Positions 24,001-33,102 of a stretch of 44,214 bases of DNA are shown one piece after another. Each line of letters begins with the position of its first letter. Positions within the stretch are counted from its first letter, which is position 1. A program made the translations under genes and the position numbers. The notes under the pieces are model-generated. The model was given only the letters and a program-made list of their open reading frames with translations, was not told the origin of the DNA and searched no databases. Source of the DNA: Alphaproteobacteria bacterium (GTDB taxonomy: Bacteria > Pseudomonadota > Alphaproteobacteria > Rhizobiales > Xanthobacteraceae); NCBI GenBank assembly GCA_016869215.1, contig VGEP01000037.1, forward strand, positions 1 to 44,214, given 5' to 3'.

Positions 24001-26178
24001 CTAGTAAGCGATCCGCCCGAACAGCTTCATGCTCGCGCCAGGCATGGGGACCTCGTTCTTGCGGAACGAGACGTGGTTGCGGACCTCCTCGTCGAGCAGG
24101 TTGTTGCCGACGACGCCGACCGTGACCTGCCGGACTCCGGCGGGATGGTTCTTCAGCGTTCGGGTGTGCACCAGCTCGGCCTTCAGCAGGCTGTAGCCGC
24201 GGGTCGTCGTCTCGCCGGTCTCGGCGATGCGGTTCTGCGGCATGGCGTGCAGCAGGCTCAGGCGCGCGAGCCACTCGGCGCTGCGGAAATAGACGCCGCC
24301 GCCGATACGCTGCGGCGGGATGCGCGGCACGTTGGTGCCGTCGGTAAAGGTGGCGCGCACGATGTCGTACTGGCCGTCGACGCCGAAGAATCCGTTCCAC
24401 GCCCGATGCACGTCCCACTGGAACTGGAACTCGCCGCCGCGGAAGTCGGCGTCGCGCTGGGTGTAGATCGCTTGCGCCAGCTCGTCCTCGACGCCGCAGC
24501 TTGCGAACTCGTGGCCGCATCGCACCCCGGTCAGCCGCCGGAAGATGAAGCCGTTGAACCAGGTGTGGTAGGCGGTGGCCTCGAACCGGAACCGGCCGTT
24601 CGGCTTGCGCAGGCCGGCTTCGACCGAGTGCGCGACTTCGATGTTGAGGTTCGGGTTGCCGATGTCGAACGTCTCGGTCGCGTGGTGGTTGCCGCGCGAG
24701 AGCAGCTCCGGCGCGCGCGGCGCGCGCTCGACGTATTGGCCGGTCAGGCTTCCGACCAAGCCCCAGGGCAGGCTCTTCAGTACTCCGGCGGCGGCGCTCA
24801 CCGGGGTAAAGCTGCGGTCGCGCGCGATGGTCACGTTGGGGTCGACGAACAGGTCCGGTGTCGAGCCTGTGACGTTGACGCTCTCGATCCGCCCGGCGAA
24901 CTGGAACCGAAGCGTGTCGCTGACCTTGAGTTCGTTGAAAATGTAGCCCGCGATGCTCTTCGTCGTGTTGGGGTCGAACAGTCCTGCCTCCTCGCCCGGC
25001 GCGGTCAGCGACTGGCGGGACCCCTGGACGCCGATGGCGGTGGTGAGCGCGCCGAGATTGAGATGAAACGGCGCGAACTGGAGTTCGGCGCGGCCCTCGT
25101 GCGACTTGTTGGTGAAGGTCTGGTGGATGGCGTCGGAACCGTCTTCTAGCGCGATCTCGTTGTGGCGATAGTCAGTGTGACCGGCCCAGAACCGCAGGCT
25201 TTCGATCGCTGCATGCTGCGGGCGGAACTCGCCCTTTGCTGTCACCTTGGTCTGTTCGAGGTCGATGCGCGTCCGGGTCTCGGCGGATTCTATGCCGGGC
25301 ACGCGGTAGAAGCTCGCAAAGCGAGACACCGCCATGCCGACGAAGCCGCCGCCGAACAGGTACGAGCCGCCGATGGATTGCCCGTCGGCGCGCGCCGCCG
25401 AGTTCGGCTGGTGGCTGCCGACCGCGGGCGCGGGATCGGGCGGAAACAGATAGGGATATTTCGGAATGCCGTAGTCGCTTGCGCCGCGCGCAAACGCGTC
25501 GGCGTGGATCGCGAACGGTCCCTTGCCGACGTCGAGCAGCACCGAGCCTTCGAGCCCGTTGTCGACCGACGTCCATCCGCCGTTCAGTTCGGCGGCGAAT
25601 CCGCGCGGCGGGATCGCAGTCGGGATGCGGTTGTTGCTCGCCTCGACCACGCCGCCGATGGCCTGCGAGCCGAAGCGCAGGGTCGCGGGGCCGCGGATCA
25701 CCTCGACCTGGCGCGCCGACAGCGGATCGATGGGAACGGCGTGGTCCTCGCCGAGATGCGACACGTCGCCGACGCCGATGCCGTTTTCCTGGATGCGCAC
25801 CCGGTTGGTGTCGAGGCCGCGCACGATCGGCCGGCTCGCCGCGCCCGGCGCGTAGCTCGATCCGGTTATGCCGGGCTTGGTCATCAATAGATCGCCGAGC
25901 GTGGCGCCAGGCGTGCGCTGGATTTCCTCGGCGGGAACCACCGTGACGGTCGCGAACTGGTCGGCGACGATCGGCAGCGTGCCTTGCAGGGTGGGTTCCG
26001 CCGGAGCGGCCGGCTGAGCTAGACCGGGCCCCCGGACGATTGGGCTCGGTGCGTTTACGGTGATCTGCGGAAGCGCGATGGCCTCCTGGGCCGACACGGT
26101 CTGGGCCGTCACTCCCTGCGCATTCAAGACCATGGCCATTGCAGCACTGCGCAACGCCCAACGCTTCCACTTCACCAT
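24001..26178 (-). CDS. TonB-dependent outer-membrane receptor, ZnuD-like (probable zinc uptake)
   Basis: A 725-residue receptor with signal peptide (about 1-25), a TonB-box-like ALPQITVNAP near residue 40, a plug domain and a C-terminal beta-barrel ending in aromatic FGRIAY. The plug contains HLGEDHAVPIDPLSARQVEV, then RGPATLRFGSQAIGGVVEAS and NNRIP. The C-terminal block NNLLDEEVRNHVSF followed by RKNEVPMPGAS closely resembles the ZnuD family, which imports zinc (sometimes heme) across the outer membrane. A 27-bp palindrome resembling Zur operators ends 33 nt upstream. No zinc ABC transporter lies nearby. Placement between hisS and hisZ on the opposite strand is unusual. Confidence 0.9.
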   Translation of the reverse strand: MVKWKRWALRSAAMAMVLNAQGVTAQTVSAQEAIALPQITVNAPSPIVRGPGLAQPAAPAEPTLQGTLPIVADQFATVTVVPAEEIQRTPGATLGDLLMTKPGITGSSYAPGAASRPIVRGLDTNRVRIQENGIGVGDVSHLGEDHAVPIDPLSARQVEVIRGPATLRFGSQAIGGVVEASNNRIPTAIPPRGFAAELNGGWTSVDNGLEGSVLLDVGKGPFAIHADAFARGASDYGIPKYPYLFPPDPAPAVGSHQPNSAARADGQSIGGSYLFGGGFVGMAVSRFASFYRVPGIESAETRTRIDLEQTKVTAKGEFRPQHAAIESLRFWAGHTDYRHNEIALEDGSDAIHQTFTNKSHEGRAELQFAPFHLNLGALTTAIGVQGSRQSLTAPGEEAGLFDPNTTKSIAGYIFNELKVSDTLRFQFAGRIESVNVTGSTPDLFVDPNVTIARDRSFTPVSAAAGVLKSLPWGLVGSLTGQYVERAPRAPELLSRGNHHATETFDIGNPNLNIEVAHSVEAGLRKPNGRFRFEATAYHTWFNGFIFRRLTGVRCGHEFASCGVEDELAQAIYTQRDADFRGGEFQFQWDVHRAWNGFFGVDGQYDIVRATFTDGTNVPRIPPQRIGGGVYFRSAEWLARLSLLHAMPQNRIAETGETTTRGYSLLKAELVHTRTLKNHPAGVRQVTVGVVGNNLLDEEVRNHVSFRKNEVPMPGASMKLFGRIAY

Positions 26179-26210
26179 CGTAAGCCAACCCTGCCTGACG
26201 CAACAATATT

Positions 26211-26237
26211 ACGTTATGTTATATTATTACGTTACGT
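26211..26237 (-). promoter_or_regulatory. Zur-box-like operator upstream of the ZnuD-like receptor
   Basis: A 27-bp imperfect palindrome with core GTTATATTATTAC; 10 of 13 base pairs are symmetrical around the centre at 26224. The core resembles the GTTATA-n-TATAAC pattern bound by Zur in alphaproteobacteria. It is a strongly AT-rich island in high-GC DNA, and lies 33-59 nt upstream of the receptor ATG. Zinc repression is inferred; a Fur-family site for another metal cannot be excluded. Confidence 0.65.
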
Positions 26238-26418
26238 CAACACGGCTTGGCGCTTGTTCTGGGGATTGGCCGTAACCCGCCGGTTACCAACGGGAAATCG
26301 GCGTCGCGGCTGTTAAGCCCGTCCGGCGAACGGCGTCGAAACCTTAAGCTTGCCGTGCTAAAGGGCCGCCCGGCTCGCTCTTTGCGGGACCGAGCGGCCG
26401 AAAAACACGTCCGGAACG

Positions 26419-27570
26419 ATGACCACCCCGACGCAGACATTGCAGCCCGACACGCGGGCCGAGGCGCTCGTCGCCGCCTATGAGCGCGCGGGCTATCGCC
26501 GCGTCGCGCCCGCGATCCTGCAGCCTGCCGAGCCGTTCCTCGACCTCTCGGGCGAGGACATCCGCCGCCGAATGTATCTCACGACCGACGTCGAAGGCCG
26601 CGAACTCTGCCTCCGCCCCGACCTGACCATTCCGGTGTCGCGCGATTACCTGGCGTCGAACGCGGCGGGCGCGCCGCAAGGCTTCTGCTATCTCGGGCCG
26701 GTGTTCCGCGACCGCGGCGCTTCGCCCGCCGAATTCGTGCAGGCCGGCATCGAGTCGTTCGGCCGTCCCGATACCGCTGCGGCGGACGCCGAGATGCTGG
26801 CGCTCGGCATCGACGCGACCGCGCACTACGGCATCGCCAAGCCCGACATCCGCATGGGCGACGTCGGGCTGTTCTCCGCGCTGGTCGCCGCCCTCGATCT
26901 CGCGCCGGCCTGGAAGCGGCGGCTGGTGAAGGACTTCAACCGCAAGTCCTCGCTCGCCCACGACCTCGACGTGCTGACGCTCGGCGCAACGGCGACCAAA
27001 CCCGAGTACCAGGGCGTGCTGGCCGCGCTCGCCGGCTCCGATCCGCGCGCCGCGCGCGCGCTGGTGACGGACCTGCTCTCGATCGCCGGCATCACCGCGG
27101 TGGGCGGGCGCTCGGTTGGCGAGATCGCCGAACGCTTTCTGGAGCAGGCGGCGCTTGGCGCCGCGACCGGCCTGCCGCGCGAGACCCGTGCGCTGATCGA
27201 AAAATTCCTTGGCGTTGCGGGCGATCCCGACACGGCCGCGGCCGAGCTTCGCGCGATCGCCGCCGCCGCCCGGCTCGAAGGCGGGCTCGGGCCTGCGCTC
27301 GATCTGTTCGAGAGCCGCACCGGCTTTCTCGCCGCGCGCGGCGTCGACGTCGGCCGCATCGCGTTCTCGACCGCGTTCGGCCGCGGCCTCGACTACTACA
27401 GCGGCTTTGTGTTCGAGCTGCACGATCCCAACGCGAGTCCGAACGGACCGCTGGTCGCCGGCGGCCGCTACGACGGCCTGCTCACGCGGCTTGGAGCGTC
27501 GGCGCCGATCCCGGCGGTCGGCTTTGCGGTCTGGATCGAGCGGGCCGAAGCCTGCGGGAGCGCGGCATGA
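26419..27570 (+). CDS. hisZ: ATP phosphoribosyltransferase regulatory subunit HisZ
   Basis: A 383-residue HisRS paralogue that lacks the tRNA-binding domain and allosterically controls HisG in the first step of histidine synthesis. It shows motif-2-like [37 protein letters not shown] and the HisA-like block [15 protein letters not shown], then [12 protein letters not shown] near the end. It stops without an anticodon-binding domain, as HisZ does. The stop overlaps the hisG start by 4 nt, so the subunits are translationally coupled. Confidence 0.95.
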   Translation: MTTPTQTLQPDTRAEALVAAYERAGYRRVAPAILQPAEPFLDLSGEDIRRRMYLTTDVEGRELCLRPDLTIPVSRDYLASNAAGAPQGFCYLGPVFRDRGASPAEFVQAGIESFGRPDTAAADAEMLALGIDATAHYGIAKPDIRMGDVGLFSALVAALDLAPAWKRRLVKDFNRKSSLAHDLDVLTLGATATKPEYQGVLAALAGSDPRAARALVTDLLSIAGITAVGGRSVGEIAERFLEQAALGAATGLPRETRALIEKFLGVAGDPDTAAAELRAIAAAARLEGGLGPALDLFESRTGFLAARGVDVGRIAFSTAFGRGLDYYSGFVFELHDPNASPNGPLVAGGRYDGLLTRLGASAPIPAVGFAVWIERAEACGSAA

Positions 27571-28544
27571 GCGCGCCATTCGTCATCGCGGTGCCCGCCA
27601 AGGGTCGGCTGCAGGAAAACGCCGAGGCGTTCTTCGCCCGCGCCGGCCTGCCGCTGTCCAAGCCGCGCGGCGCACGCGACTACCGCGGCGCCATCGGGGG
27701 CCTGCCCGAAGTCGAAGTGGCCTATCTGTCGGCCTCCGAGATCGCGAGCCAGCTCGCCCAGGGCGCGGTGCATATGGGCGTCACCGGCGAGGACCTGCTT
27801 CGCGAGATGATCCCCGACGCCGACGCGCGCGTGGTGCTGATCGAAGGTTTGGGCTTTGGCTTCGCCAACGTCGTGGTCGCGGTGCCGCAGGCCTGGATCG
27901 ACGTGCGCACCATGGCCGACCTCGACGACGTCGCGACCGCGTTCCGCCTGCGGCACGACCGCAAAATGCGGGTCGCGACCAAGTACATCAACCTCACGCG
28001 CGGCTTCTTCGCCTCGCACGGCATCGTCGACTACCGCATCGTCGAGAGCGCCGGCGCGACCGAGGGCGCGCCCGCGGCCGGCACCGCCGAGCTGATCGTC
28101 GACATCACCACCACCGGCACGACGCTCGCCGCCAACGGCCTCAAGGTGGTCGACGACGGCACCATGCTGCGCTCGCAGGCCAATCTGGTCGCCGCCCGCA
28201 ATGCGAATTGGGGCGACGCCGAGCGCAACATCGCGCGGCGCATTCTCGACCGCATCGCCGCGCGCGCCCGCGCACAGGCCTGTCGCGAGGTGCGCACGCG
28301 CTTTCCCGGCTGCAACGACGCGCTGCTGACGCAGGCGAAGGAAAAATTCGGCGTCGTCGCGCCGTTCGGCGGACCGACCTCGTCGGGCATGCTGACGCTG
28401 CATTGCCCGCCCGGTGCGGTGCACGAGCTTGCGAGCTTCATGCGCGAGCACGGCGCGCAGAGCATCACGGTCGCCGAGATCGAATACGTGTTCGCGCCGG
28501 ACAATCCGCTTTACGCCAGGCTCACGTCCGGTCTTATCGGCTGA
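27567..28544 (+). CDS. hisG: ATP phosphoribosyltransferase catalytic subunit HisG
   Basis: Condenses ATP and PRPP in the committed step of histidine synthesis. The 325 residues begin with [20 protein letters not shown] and contain [13 protein letters not shown] and the PRPP loop [14 protein letters not shown]. The strict short form paired with HisZ is about 210-230 residues. This protein carries roughly 90 further residues, including [14 protein letters not shown] and [23 protein letters not shown], which resemble the C-terminal ACT-like regulatory domain of the long form. Coexistence of hisZ with an extended HisG is noted in findings. It follows hisZ with a 4-nt overlap. Confidence 0.95.
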   Translation: MSAPFVIAVPAKGRLQENAEAFFARAGLPLSKPRGARDYRGAIGGLPEVEVAYLSASEIASQLAQGAVHMGVTGEDLLREMIPDADARVVLIEGLGFGFANVVVAVPQAWIDVRTMADLDDVATAFRLRHDRKMRVATKYINLTRGFFASHGIVDYRIVESAGATEGAPAAGTAELIVDITTTGTTLAANGLKVVDDGTMLRSQANLVAARNANWGDAERNIARRILDRIAARARAQACREVRTRFPGCNDALLTQAKEKFGVVAPFGGPTSSGMLTLHCPPGAVHELASFMREHGAQSITVAEIEYVFAPDNPLYARLTSGLIG

Positions 28545-28622
28545 CGCCGTAGCCCTATCGCCAAAAGCGAAGCGTGGCCCGCCGGCGGCGCTGTTATCCT
28601 GATCGCCTCGCCGGAGGAGATC

Positions 28623-29600
28623 ATGATCCGAACGCCCGTCTGCGACCTGCTCGACATCGAACATCCCATCGCGCTCGGCGGCATGGGGTCGGCGTCGTCG
28701 CCCGCGATGACCGCCGCGGTCTCGCGCGCCGGCGGTCTCGGCGCGATGGGTTGCCACTACCTCACACCGCAGCAAATCCGCGAGCGCACCGCGGCGATCC
28801 GAAAGGAAACCAACAAGCCGTTCGGCCTGAACTTCCTGGTGTTTGACACCCACGAGGACGGCTTTGCCGCCGGGCTCGATCTGCGCCCGTCGGTGATGCA
28901 GTTCGCCTGGGCGCGGCAGGACCAGGACTTGAAGCTGTATTTCGACCGCGCGCATGCGATGGGCTGCAAGGTCACCTACATGGCCGGCGCGGTGAAGGAG
29001 GCGGTGCGTGCGGCCAGGGCCGGCGCCGACGTCATCATCGCGCAAGGCAGCGAGGGCGGCGGTCACGTCGGCTGGATGGGCTCGATGCCGCTGATCCCGA
29101 TGGTCGTCGACGCGGTCTCGCCGATCCCGGTGCTCGCCGCCGGCGGTTTTGCCGACGGACGCGGGCTTGCCGCGGCGCTGTCGCTCGGCGCGCAGGGCAT
29201 CCTGCTCGGCACCCGGTTCCTGGCCAGCCTGGAATCGCCGCTGCACCCGAACTTCAAGCAGGCCATCGTGGACAGCGACGGCCACGACACGCAGCTTTCC
29301 GAAATTCCCGATATCGCCGCGGGCGTGGTCTGGCCCGGCGCCATGACGCGCTCGCGCCGCAACAAGTTCATCGAGCGCTGGTCGGGTCAGGAGTGGGCGC
29401 TGCGCCAGCATCGCGCCGAGGCGCTGGCGAAGTTGCGGGCGGCGCGCGACGCGGGCGACGTCGACGAGGGCCCGCTGTCGATGGGGCAGGACGCGGGGCT
29501 GATCCGCGACATTCCGCCGGCCGGCGAAATCGTGATGCGGATCGCTCGCGAAGCCGAGCAGATTCTGGCGCAGCGGCTGCCTGCGTTGCTGTCGAACTAG
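28623..29600 (+). CDS. Nitronate monooxygenase family flavoenzyme
   Basis: A 325-residue FMN-dependent TIM-barrel protein. The N-terminus PIALGGMGSASSPAMTAAVSRAGGLGAMG is typical of the family, as are the later blocks GADVIIAQGSEGGGHVG (histidine of the active-site region) and IPVLAAGGFADGRGLAAALSLGAQGILLGTRF (phosphate-binding barrel end). Class members oxidise alkyl nitronates, but many annotated relatives act as quinone reductases or on other substrates, so the specific reaction is open. It is preceded by GGAGGAG-type sequence just before the ATG at 28623. Its stop overlaps that of the convergent gtrA-like gene. Confidence 0.88.
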   Translation: MIRTPVCDLLDIEHPIALGGMGSASSPAMTAAVSRAGGLGAMGCHYLTPQQIRERTAAIRKETNKPFGLNFLVFDTHEDGFAAGLDLRPSVMQFAWARQDQDLKLYFDRAHAMGCKVTYMAGAVKEAVRAARAGADVIIAQGSEGGGHVGWMGSMPLIPMVVDAVSPIPVLAAGGFADGRGLAAALSLGAQGILLGTRFLASLESPLHPNFKQAIVDSDGHDTQLSEIPDIAAGVVWPGAMTRSRRNKFIERWSGQEWALRQHRAEALAKLRAARDAGDVDEGPLSMGQDAGLIRDIPPAGEIVMRIAREAEQILAQRLPALLSN

Positions 29601-30061
29601 CGTATGTCGTCCGCCGGCCGCTCGCGCTTTCGAAACACGACGAAGTGCGACAGCGAGAAGTTGACCAGGAAGCTCACCAGGATCGCGCAGCCCTTGGCGG
29701 CCCAGACCGGCATGAACTGCGCCGCGATCACCAGCACCGTCGTATTTGCGACCACGCCCGCAATGCCGGAGGCCGCGAACGCGCCGTAGTCGCGCCAGCG
29801 CAACTTGCGCCCGGACTCGCGGGCGAAGGTGATGAACGTGTTCATCACATAGGAGCACGACACCGCGACCAGCCAGGCGAGCACATTGGCCGCGACCAGC
29901 GACGTTGTTATCGTGGCGAGCGCCAGGAAAAAGATCGACGCGTCGATGGCGGTGTTGACCACGCCGATCGCGCCGAAACTCATCGCCTTCAGCGCCGCGC
30001 CGCGCTTGTGCCAGGCGTTGAGCGCACGATCCAACAGGGGCGGTAGCGGGGCCATCGCCAC
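29597..30061 (-). CDS. GtrA-family membrane protein (putative polyprenyl-P-sugar flippase)
   Basis: A four-helix membrane protein of 154 residues. Helices lie at about 28-48, 55-75, 92-112 and 118-140. The GtrA signature FGAIGVVNTAIDASIFFLA is in helix 1, SYVMNTFITFARE follows helix 2, and NFSLSHFVVFRKR is at the end. GtrA proteins are proposed to translocate undecaprenyl-phosphate-linked sugars to the periplasmic face. It is divergent from the GT2 gene across 164 nt, and with the downstream deacetylase makes a plausible module. Start may be ATG 30061 or 30055. Confidence 0.88.
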   Translation of the reverse strand: MAMAPLPPLLDRALNAWHKRGAALKAMSFGAIGVVNTAIDASIFFLALATITTSLVAANVLAWLVAVSCSYVMNTFITFARESGRKLRWRDYGAFAASGIAGVVANTTVLVIAAQFMPVWAAKGCAILVSFLVNFSLSHFVVFRKRERPADDIR

Positions 30062-30225
30062 CGCTTAGACCTTTTGGCCTCTTCGGCAAAGCAGAAAGGC
30101 TCTAAGGATTTGATCTCCTGTGGTAATCCTGTTGCGGAGGCAGCCAAGACCGCTGCCAAGACAGGGTCCGGCGGGTGCGCTATAGAACGCCCGAAAGGGC
30201 CGCAATCCGGGACGACAAGGGCGGG

Positions 30226-31269
30226 ATGGCCATGAATGCGACATCGCGGACAGGTCCGGCGGACGCGCCGGGGGGCGCGGAAACGGGCCTGTCGATCGTG
30301 GTCCCGGTCTACAACGAGGCCGCCGGGCTAGCCCGATTCCACGAGCGGCTCGCCGGCATCGCCCGCGGCCTGCGCCAGACGCGCGGGCTTGCGATCGAGG
30401 TCGTGTACGTCGACGACGGCAGCCGCGACGACAGCCTCGCTGTCGCCAACGCGCTGCCCGCCGAGGCGCTCGATGTGCAGGTGGTGTCGCTGTCGCGCAA
30501 TTTCGGCAAGGAGGCCGCGCTGCTCGCGGGCCTCGATCACGCGCGGCTCGGCGCGGTGCTGTTCATGGACGGCGACGGCCAGCATCCGCCCGACCTCGTG
30601 CCTGTGCTGGTCGGGCACTGGCTCGATGGCGGCTACGACGTGGTCTACACCGCCAAGGCGCACCGCGAGAGCGAGCCGTTCGCCCGCCGCCTCGGCGTGA
30701 AAACCTTCTATGCGTTGATCAACTGGGGTGTGCGCCAGCGCATCCCGGAGGATGCCGGCGATTTCCGGCTGCTGTCACCGCGCGCGGCGGCGGCGTTGCG
30801 GAAGCTCCCGGAGCGCAACCGCTTCTTCAAGGGTCTCGCTAGCTGGATCGGCTTTCGCCAGCTGCGCGTCGACTACGAACCGGCCGAGCGCGCGCATGGC
30901 CGCACCAGCTGGAGCCTGTACAGCCTGGTCGGGCTTTCGATCGAGGGACTGACGTCGTTCTCGGTGGCGCCGCTGCGGCTCGCGAGCCTGTTCGGTCTCT
31001 TGCTCGCGGTCGGTGCGCTGGTGTTCGGCGTCGCGATTCTCTGGGAGACGTTTTTCTACGGCAAATCGGTGCCCGGCTATCCGTCGCTCGTAGTCGGCCT
31101 GATGGTGATCGGCGGCGTGCAACTGGTGATGATCGGGATTGTCGGGGAGTACATCGGCAAGATCCTGTCCGAGATCAAGGCAAGGCCGGTGTATTTCGTC
31201 GCCGAGCACAGCATCCACACCGCGCAGGACCGAGCCGCGGCGCCGTCGGTCCGCACCGCGGCCGAGTGA
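30226..31269 (+). CDS. Polyprenyl-phosphate glycosyltransferase, GT2 (GtrB/ArnC/DPM-like)
   Basis: A protein of 347 residues. The cytoplasmic GT2 domain shows LSIVVPVYNEAAGL, VVYVDDGSRDDS, VVSLSRNFGKEAALLAGLDHA and the DGDGQHPPDLVPVLV catalytic block (DxD-like). EDAGDFRLLS and ERNRFFKGLASWIGFRQ follow, all typical of dolichyl/undecaprenyl-phosphate sugar synthases. Two C-terminal helices (about 245-270 and 280-310) anchor it, ending KILSEIKARPVYFV as in GtrB/ArnC. It should make a polyprenyl-phosphate-linked hexose or N-acetylhexosamine. ATG at 30226 or 30232. The deacetylase gene starts 7 nt after its stop. Confidence 0.92.
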   Translation: MAMNATSRTGPADAPGGAETGLSIVVPVYNEAAGLARFHERLAGIARGLRQTRGLAIEVVYVDDGSRDDSLAVANALPAEALDVQVVSLSRNFGKEAALLAGLDHARLGAVLFMDGDGQHPPDLVPVLVGHWLDGGYDVVYTAKAHRESEPFARRLGVKTFYALINWGVRQRIPEDAGDFRLLSPRAAAALRKLPERNRFFKGLASWIGFRQLRVDYEPAERAHGRTSWSLYSLVGLSIEGLTSFSVAPLRLASLFGLLLAVGALVFGVAILWETFFYGKSVPGYPSLVVGLMVIGGVQLVMIGIVGEYIGKILSEIKARPVYFVAEHSIHTAQDRAAAPSVRTAAE

Positions 31270-31276
31270 GCGCGCC

Positions 31277-32158
31277 GTGACGGCTCTTGCATCGCGAACG
31301 GTGCAGGCGGTGGGAAGCGCCGCGCAGCGTCCGATCTGGCTCTGCGCCGACGACTACGGAATTTCGCCCGCGGTCAGCAAGGCGATCCGCGATCTGGTGG
31401 TGCGCGGGCGGCTCAACGCCACCTCTGTCATGGTCGCGGCGCCGAGCTTCGACAAATCCGAGGCGGCGGCCCTCGATGTGCTCAACGCCGGCGGCGTGCG
31501 CGTCGCGATCGGCCTGCACGTCACGCTGACAGGTCCGTTCCGGCCGATGAGCGAGGGCTTCCGGCCGCTGCGCAACGGCGCGTTCCTGCCGCTCGATATG
31601 ATGTTCGTGCGCGGCCACGCGCGGCTCTTGAGCCGCGACAAGCTCGCGGTGGAGATCGCGACCCAGCTTGAATCGTTTGTCGATCACTTCGGCCGCCTGC
31701 CGGATTTCTTCGACGGCCATCAGCATGTGCATCTGTTTCCGCAGGTGCGCGAGGCGCTGCTCGACGTGGTGCAGGCGGTCGCGCCGCAGGCCTGGGTGCG
31801 GCAATGCGGGCGGCCCGGTCCGGTGCCGGACCGCTTTTCCGATCCCAAGGCGCTGGTGCTCGATTGGCTCAGCCGCGGATTCCGGTCGCGTGCGGCCAGG
31901 CGCGGCATCGCGACCAATCCGGCGTTTGCCGGCGCCTACGACTTTGCCGCAGAGCCGCCGCCGGACTTCGGCACGCTGTTTGCGAAATTCCTTCAGCGCA
32001 TGCCGCCGCAAGGCGTCGTGATGTGCCATCCCGGCTTTGTCGATTCGGAACTGGAGCGTCTCGACCCGTTCACGGCGCAGCGCGAGCGCGAATATGCGTA
32101 TCTCGCAGGCGATGCCTTTCCCGGCGTCATGCGCGCCCATGGGCTTGCGCTGGCCTGA
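31277..32158 (+). CDS. ChbG/HpnK-family carbohydrate deacetylase (YdjC fold)
   Basis: A 293-residue metal-dependent deacetylase. The metal/catalytic motifs are all present: LCADDYGISPAV near the N-terminus, GLHVTLTGPFRP, FDGHQHVHLFPQVREALLD and VVMCHPGFVDSEL. Family members remove acetyl groups from N-acetylated sugars, including polyprenyl-phosphate-GalNAc (NaxD in Francisella), hopanoid glucosamine (HpnK) and chito-oligosaccharides (ChbG). The start is taken as GTG at 31277, 7 nt after the GT2 stop; an open frame to 31139 overlaps the GT2 gene and lacks family sequence. Context favours a polyprenyl-linked substrate. Confidence 0.87.
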   Translation: MTALASRTVQAVGSAAQRPIWLCADDYGISPAVSKAIRDLVVRGRLNATSVMVAAPSFDKSEAAALDVLNAGGVRVAIGLHVTLTGPFRPMSEGFRPLRNGAFLPLDMMFVRGHARLLSRDKLAVEIATQLESFVDHFGRLPDFFDGHQHVHLFPQVREALLDVVQAVAPQAWVRQCGRPGPVPDRFSDPKALVLDWLSRGFRSRAARRGIATNPAFAGAYDFAAEPPPDFGTLFAKFLQRMPPQGVVMCHPGFVDSELERLDPFTAQREREYAYLAGDAFPGVMRAHGLALA

Positions 32159-32276
32159 CAAAGTGTTGTGCCGCCGCAAGGGTTTAGGCTTCCACCGCAA
32201 TATTTTTTGGCTGGCCTCACGCCGCCATCATTGCCTGCCTACATGACGCCGGATGCCGCGCGGACAGGAGGATCGA

Positions 32277-33083
32277 ATGACGCCGCAGGAACGCAAGCTT
32301 GTCGATGAACTGTTCGACCGCCTTGCCGCGCTGGAGAGTGCACCGCGCGACGAAGGCGCGGTGAACGCCATCAACGAAGGACTGGAGCGCGCGCCCAACG
32401 CGCTCTATCCGATGGTGCAGACGGTGCTGGTGCAGGACGAGGCGCTCAAACGCGCCGATGCTCGCATCCGCGAGCTCGAAGCCGAGCTTGGTATCGAGTC
32501 GGAACGCCCCGCGCAGCAGGGCAGCTTCCTCGACGGCATGCGCGACGCGCTGATGGGCAAGCGCGAGCCGCAGGGTTCGGTGCCGACGGTACGCCCGGGC
32601 GCCACGCGATTTGAGCCGCGCACGGCAGACGCAACGACCGATGCCTGGGGCCGGACCGTCGTTGTGCCGCCGCCGGGCACCCGCCCAGGCGAAGCGCCGG
32701 GCTATGGCTTAGGCCAGGGACCAGGGCAAGCGCCCGCTCAGGGAGGCGGTTCGTTCCTCGGCACTGCGGCGGCAGCCGCAGCCGGTGCGATCGGCGGTGC
32801 GCTGCTGATGAACAGCATGCGCGACCTGTTCGGCGGCCAGCAGGGCAAGCAGCAAAGCGCGTTCGACCAGGGAAGCGGTGGTAGCGGCTCGCCGTGGAAT
32901 CCGTCGGCGGGCGACGGCAGCCTCGCCCGCGATGCGGGCCTCGGCGACATCGGCGGCGGACGCACGGCGGCCTATGACGATCCCGGCCAGCGCACCGGAC
33001 TGTTCGACGTGGCGCAGAACGACGCCGAGAATCTCGGCGACGACTTCGGCGATGACATCGATCTGGACGGCGACACGGCCTGA
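32277..33083 (+). CDS. DUF2076 domain protein
   Basis: A protein of 268 residues beginning MTPQERKLVDELFDRLAALE, the DUF2076 N-terminal signature. A helical region (about 1-75) contains YPMVQTVLVQDEALKRADARI, then a low-complexity linker, a glycine/alanine segment (about 165-190, FLGTAAAAAAGAIGGALLM) that may associate with membranes, and an acidic tail DDFGDDIDLDGDTA. Members are annotated as periplasmic or ligand-binding proteins without a known function, and there is no cleavable signal here. An AGGAGG ribosome-binding site at 32266-32271 decides the ATG at 32277. A strong terminator follows. Confidence 0.82.
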   Translation: MTPQERKLVDELFDRLAALESAPRDEGAVNAINEGLERAPNALYPMVQTVLVQDEALKRADARIRELEAELGIESERPAQQGSFLDGMRDALMGKREPQGSVPTVRPGATRFEPRTADATTDAWGRTVVVPPPGTRPGEAPGYGLGQGPGQAPAQGGGSFLGTAAAAAAGAIGGALLMNSMRDLFGGQQGKQQSAFDQGSGGSGSPWNPSAGDGSLARDAGLGDIGGGRTAAYDDPGQRTGLFDVAQNDAENLGDDFGDDIDLDGDTA

Positions 33084-33102
33084 CGCGGAGATTGTGCCGA
33101 CA

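Noticed and set aside
27468-30089. A minus-strand frame of about 870 codons spanning hisG, the nitronate monooxygenase and gtrA
   Set aside because: It runs through three confidently identified genes and contains no recognisable domain.
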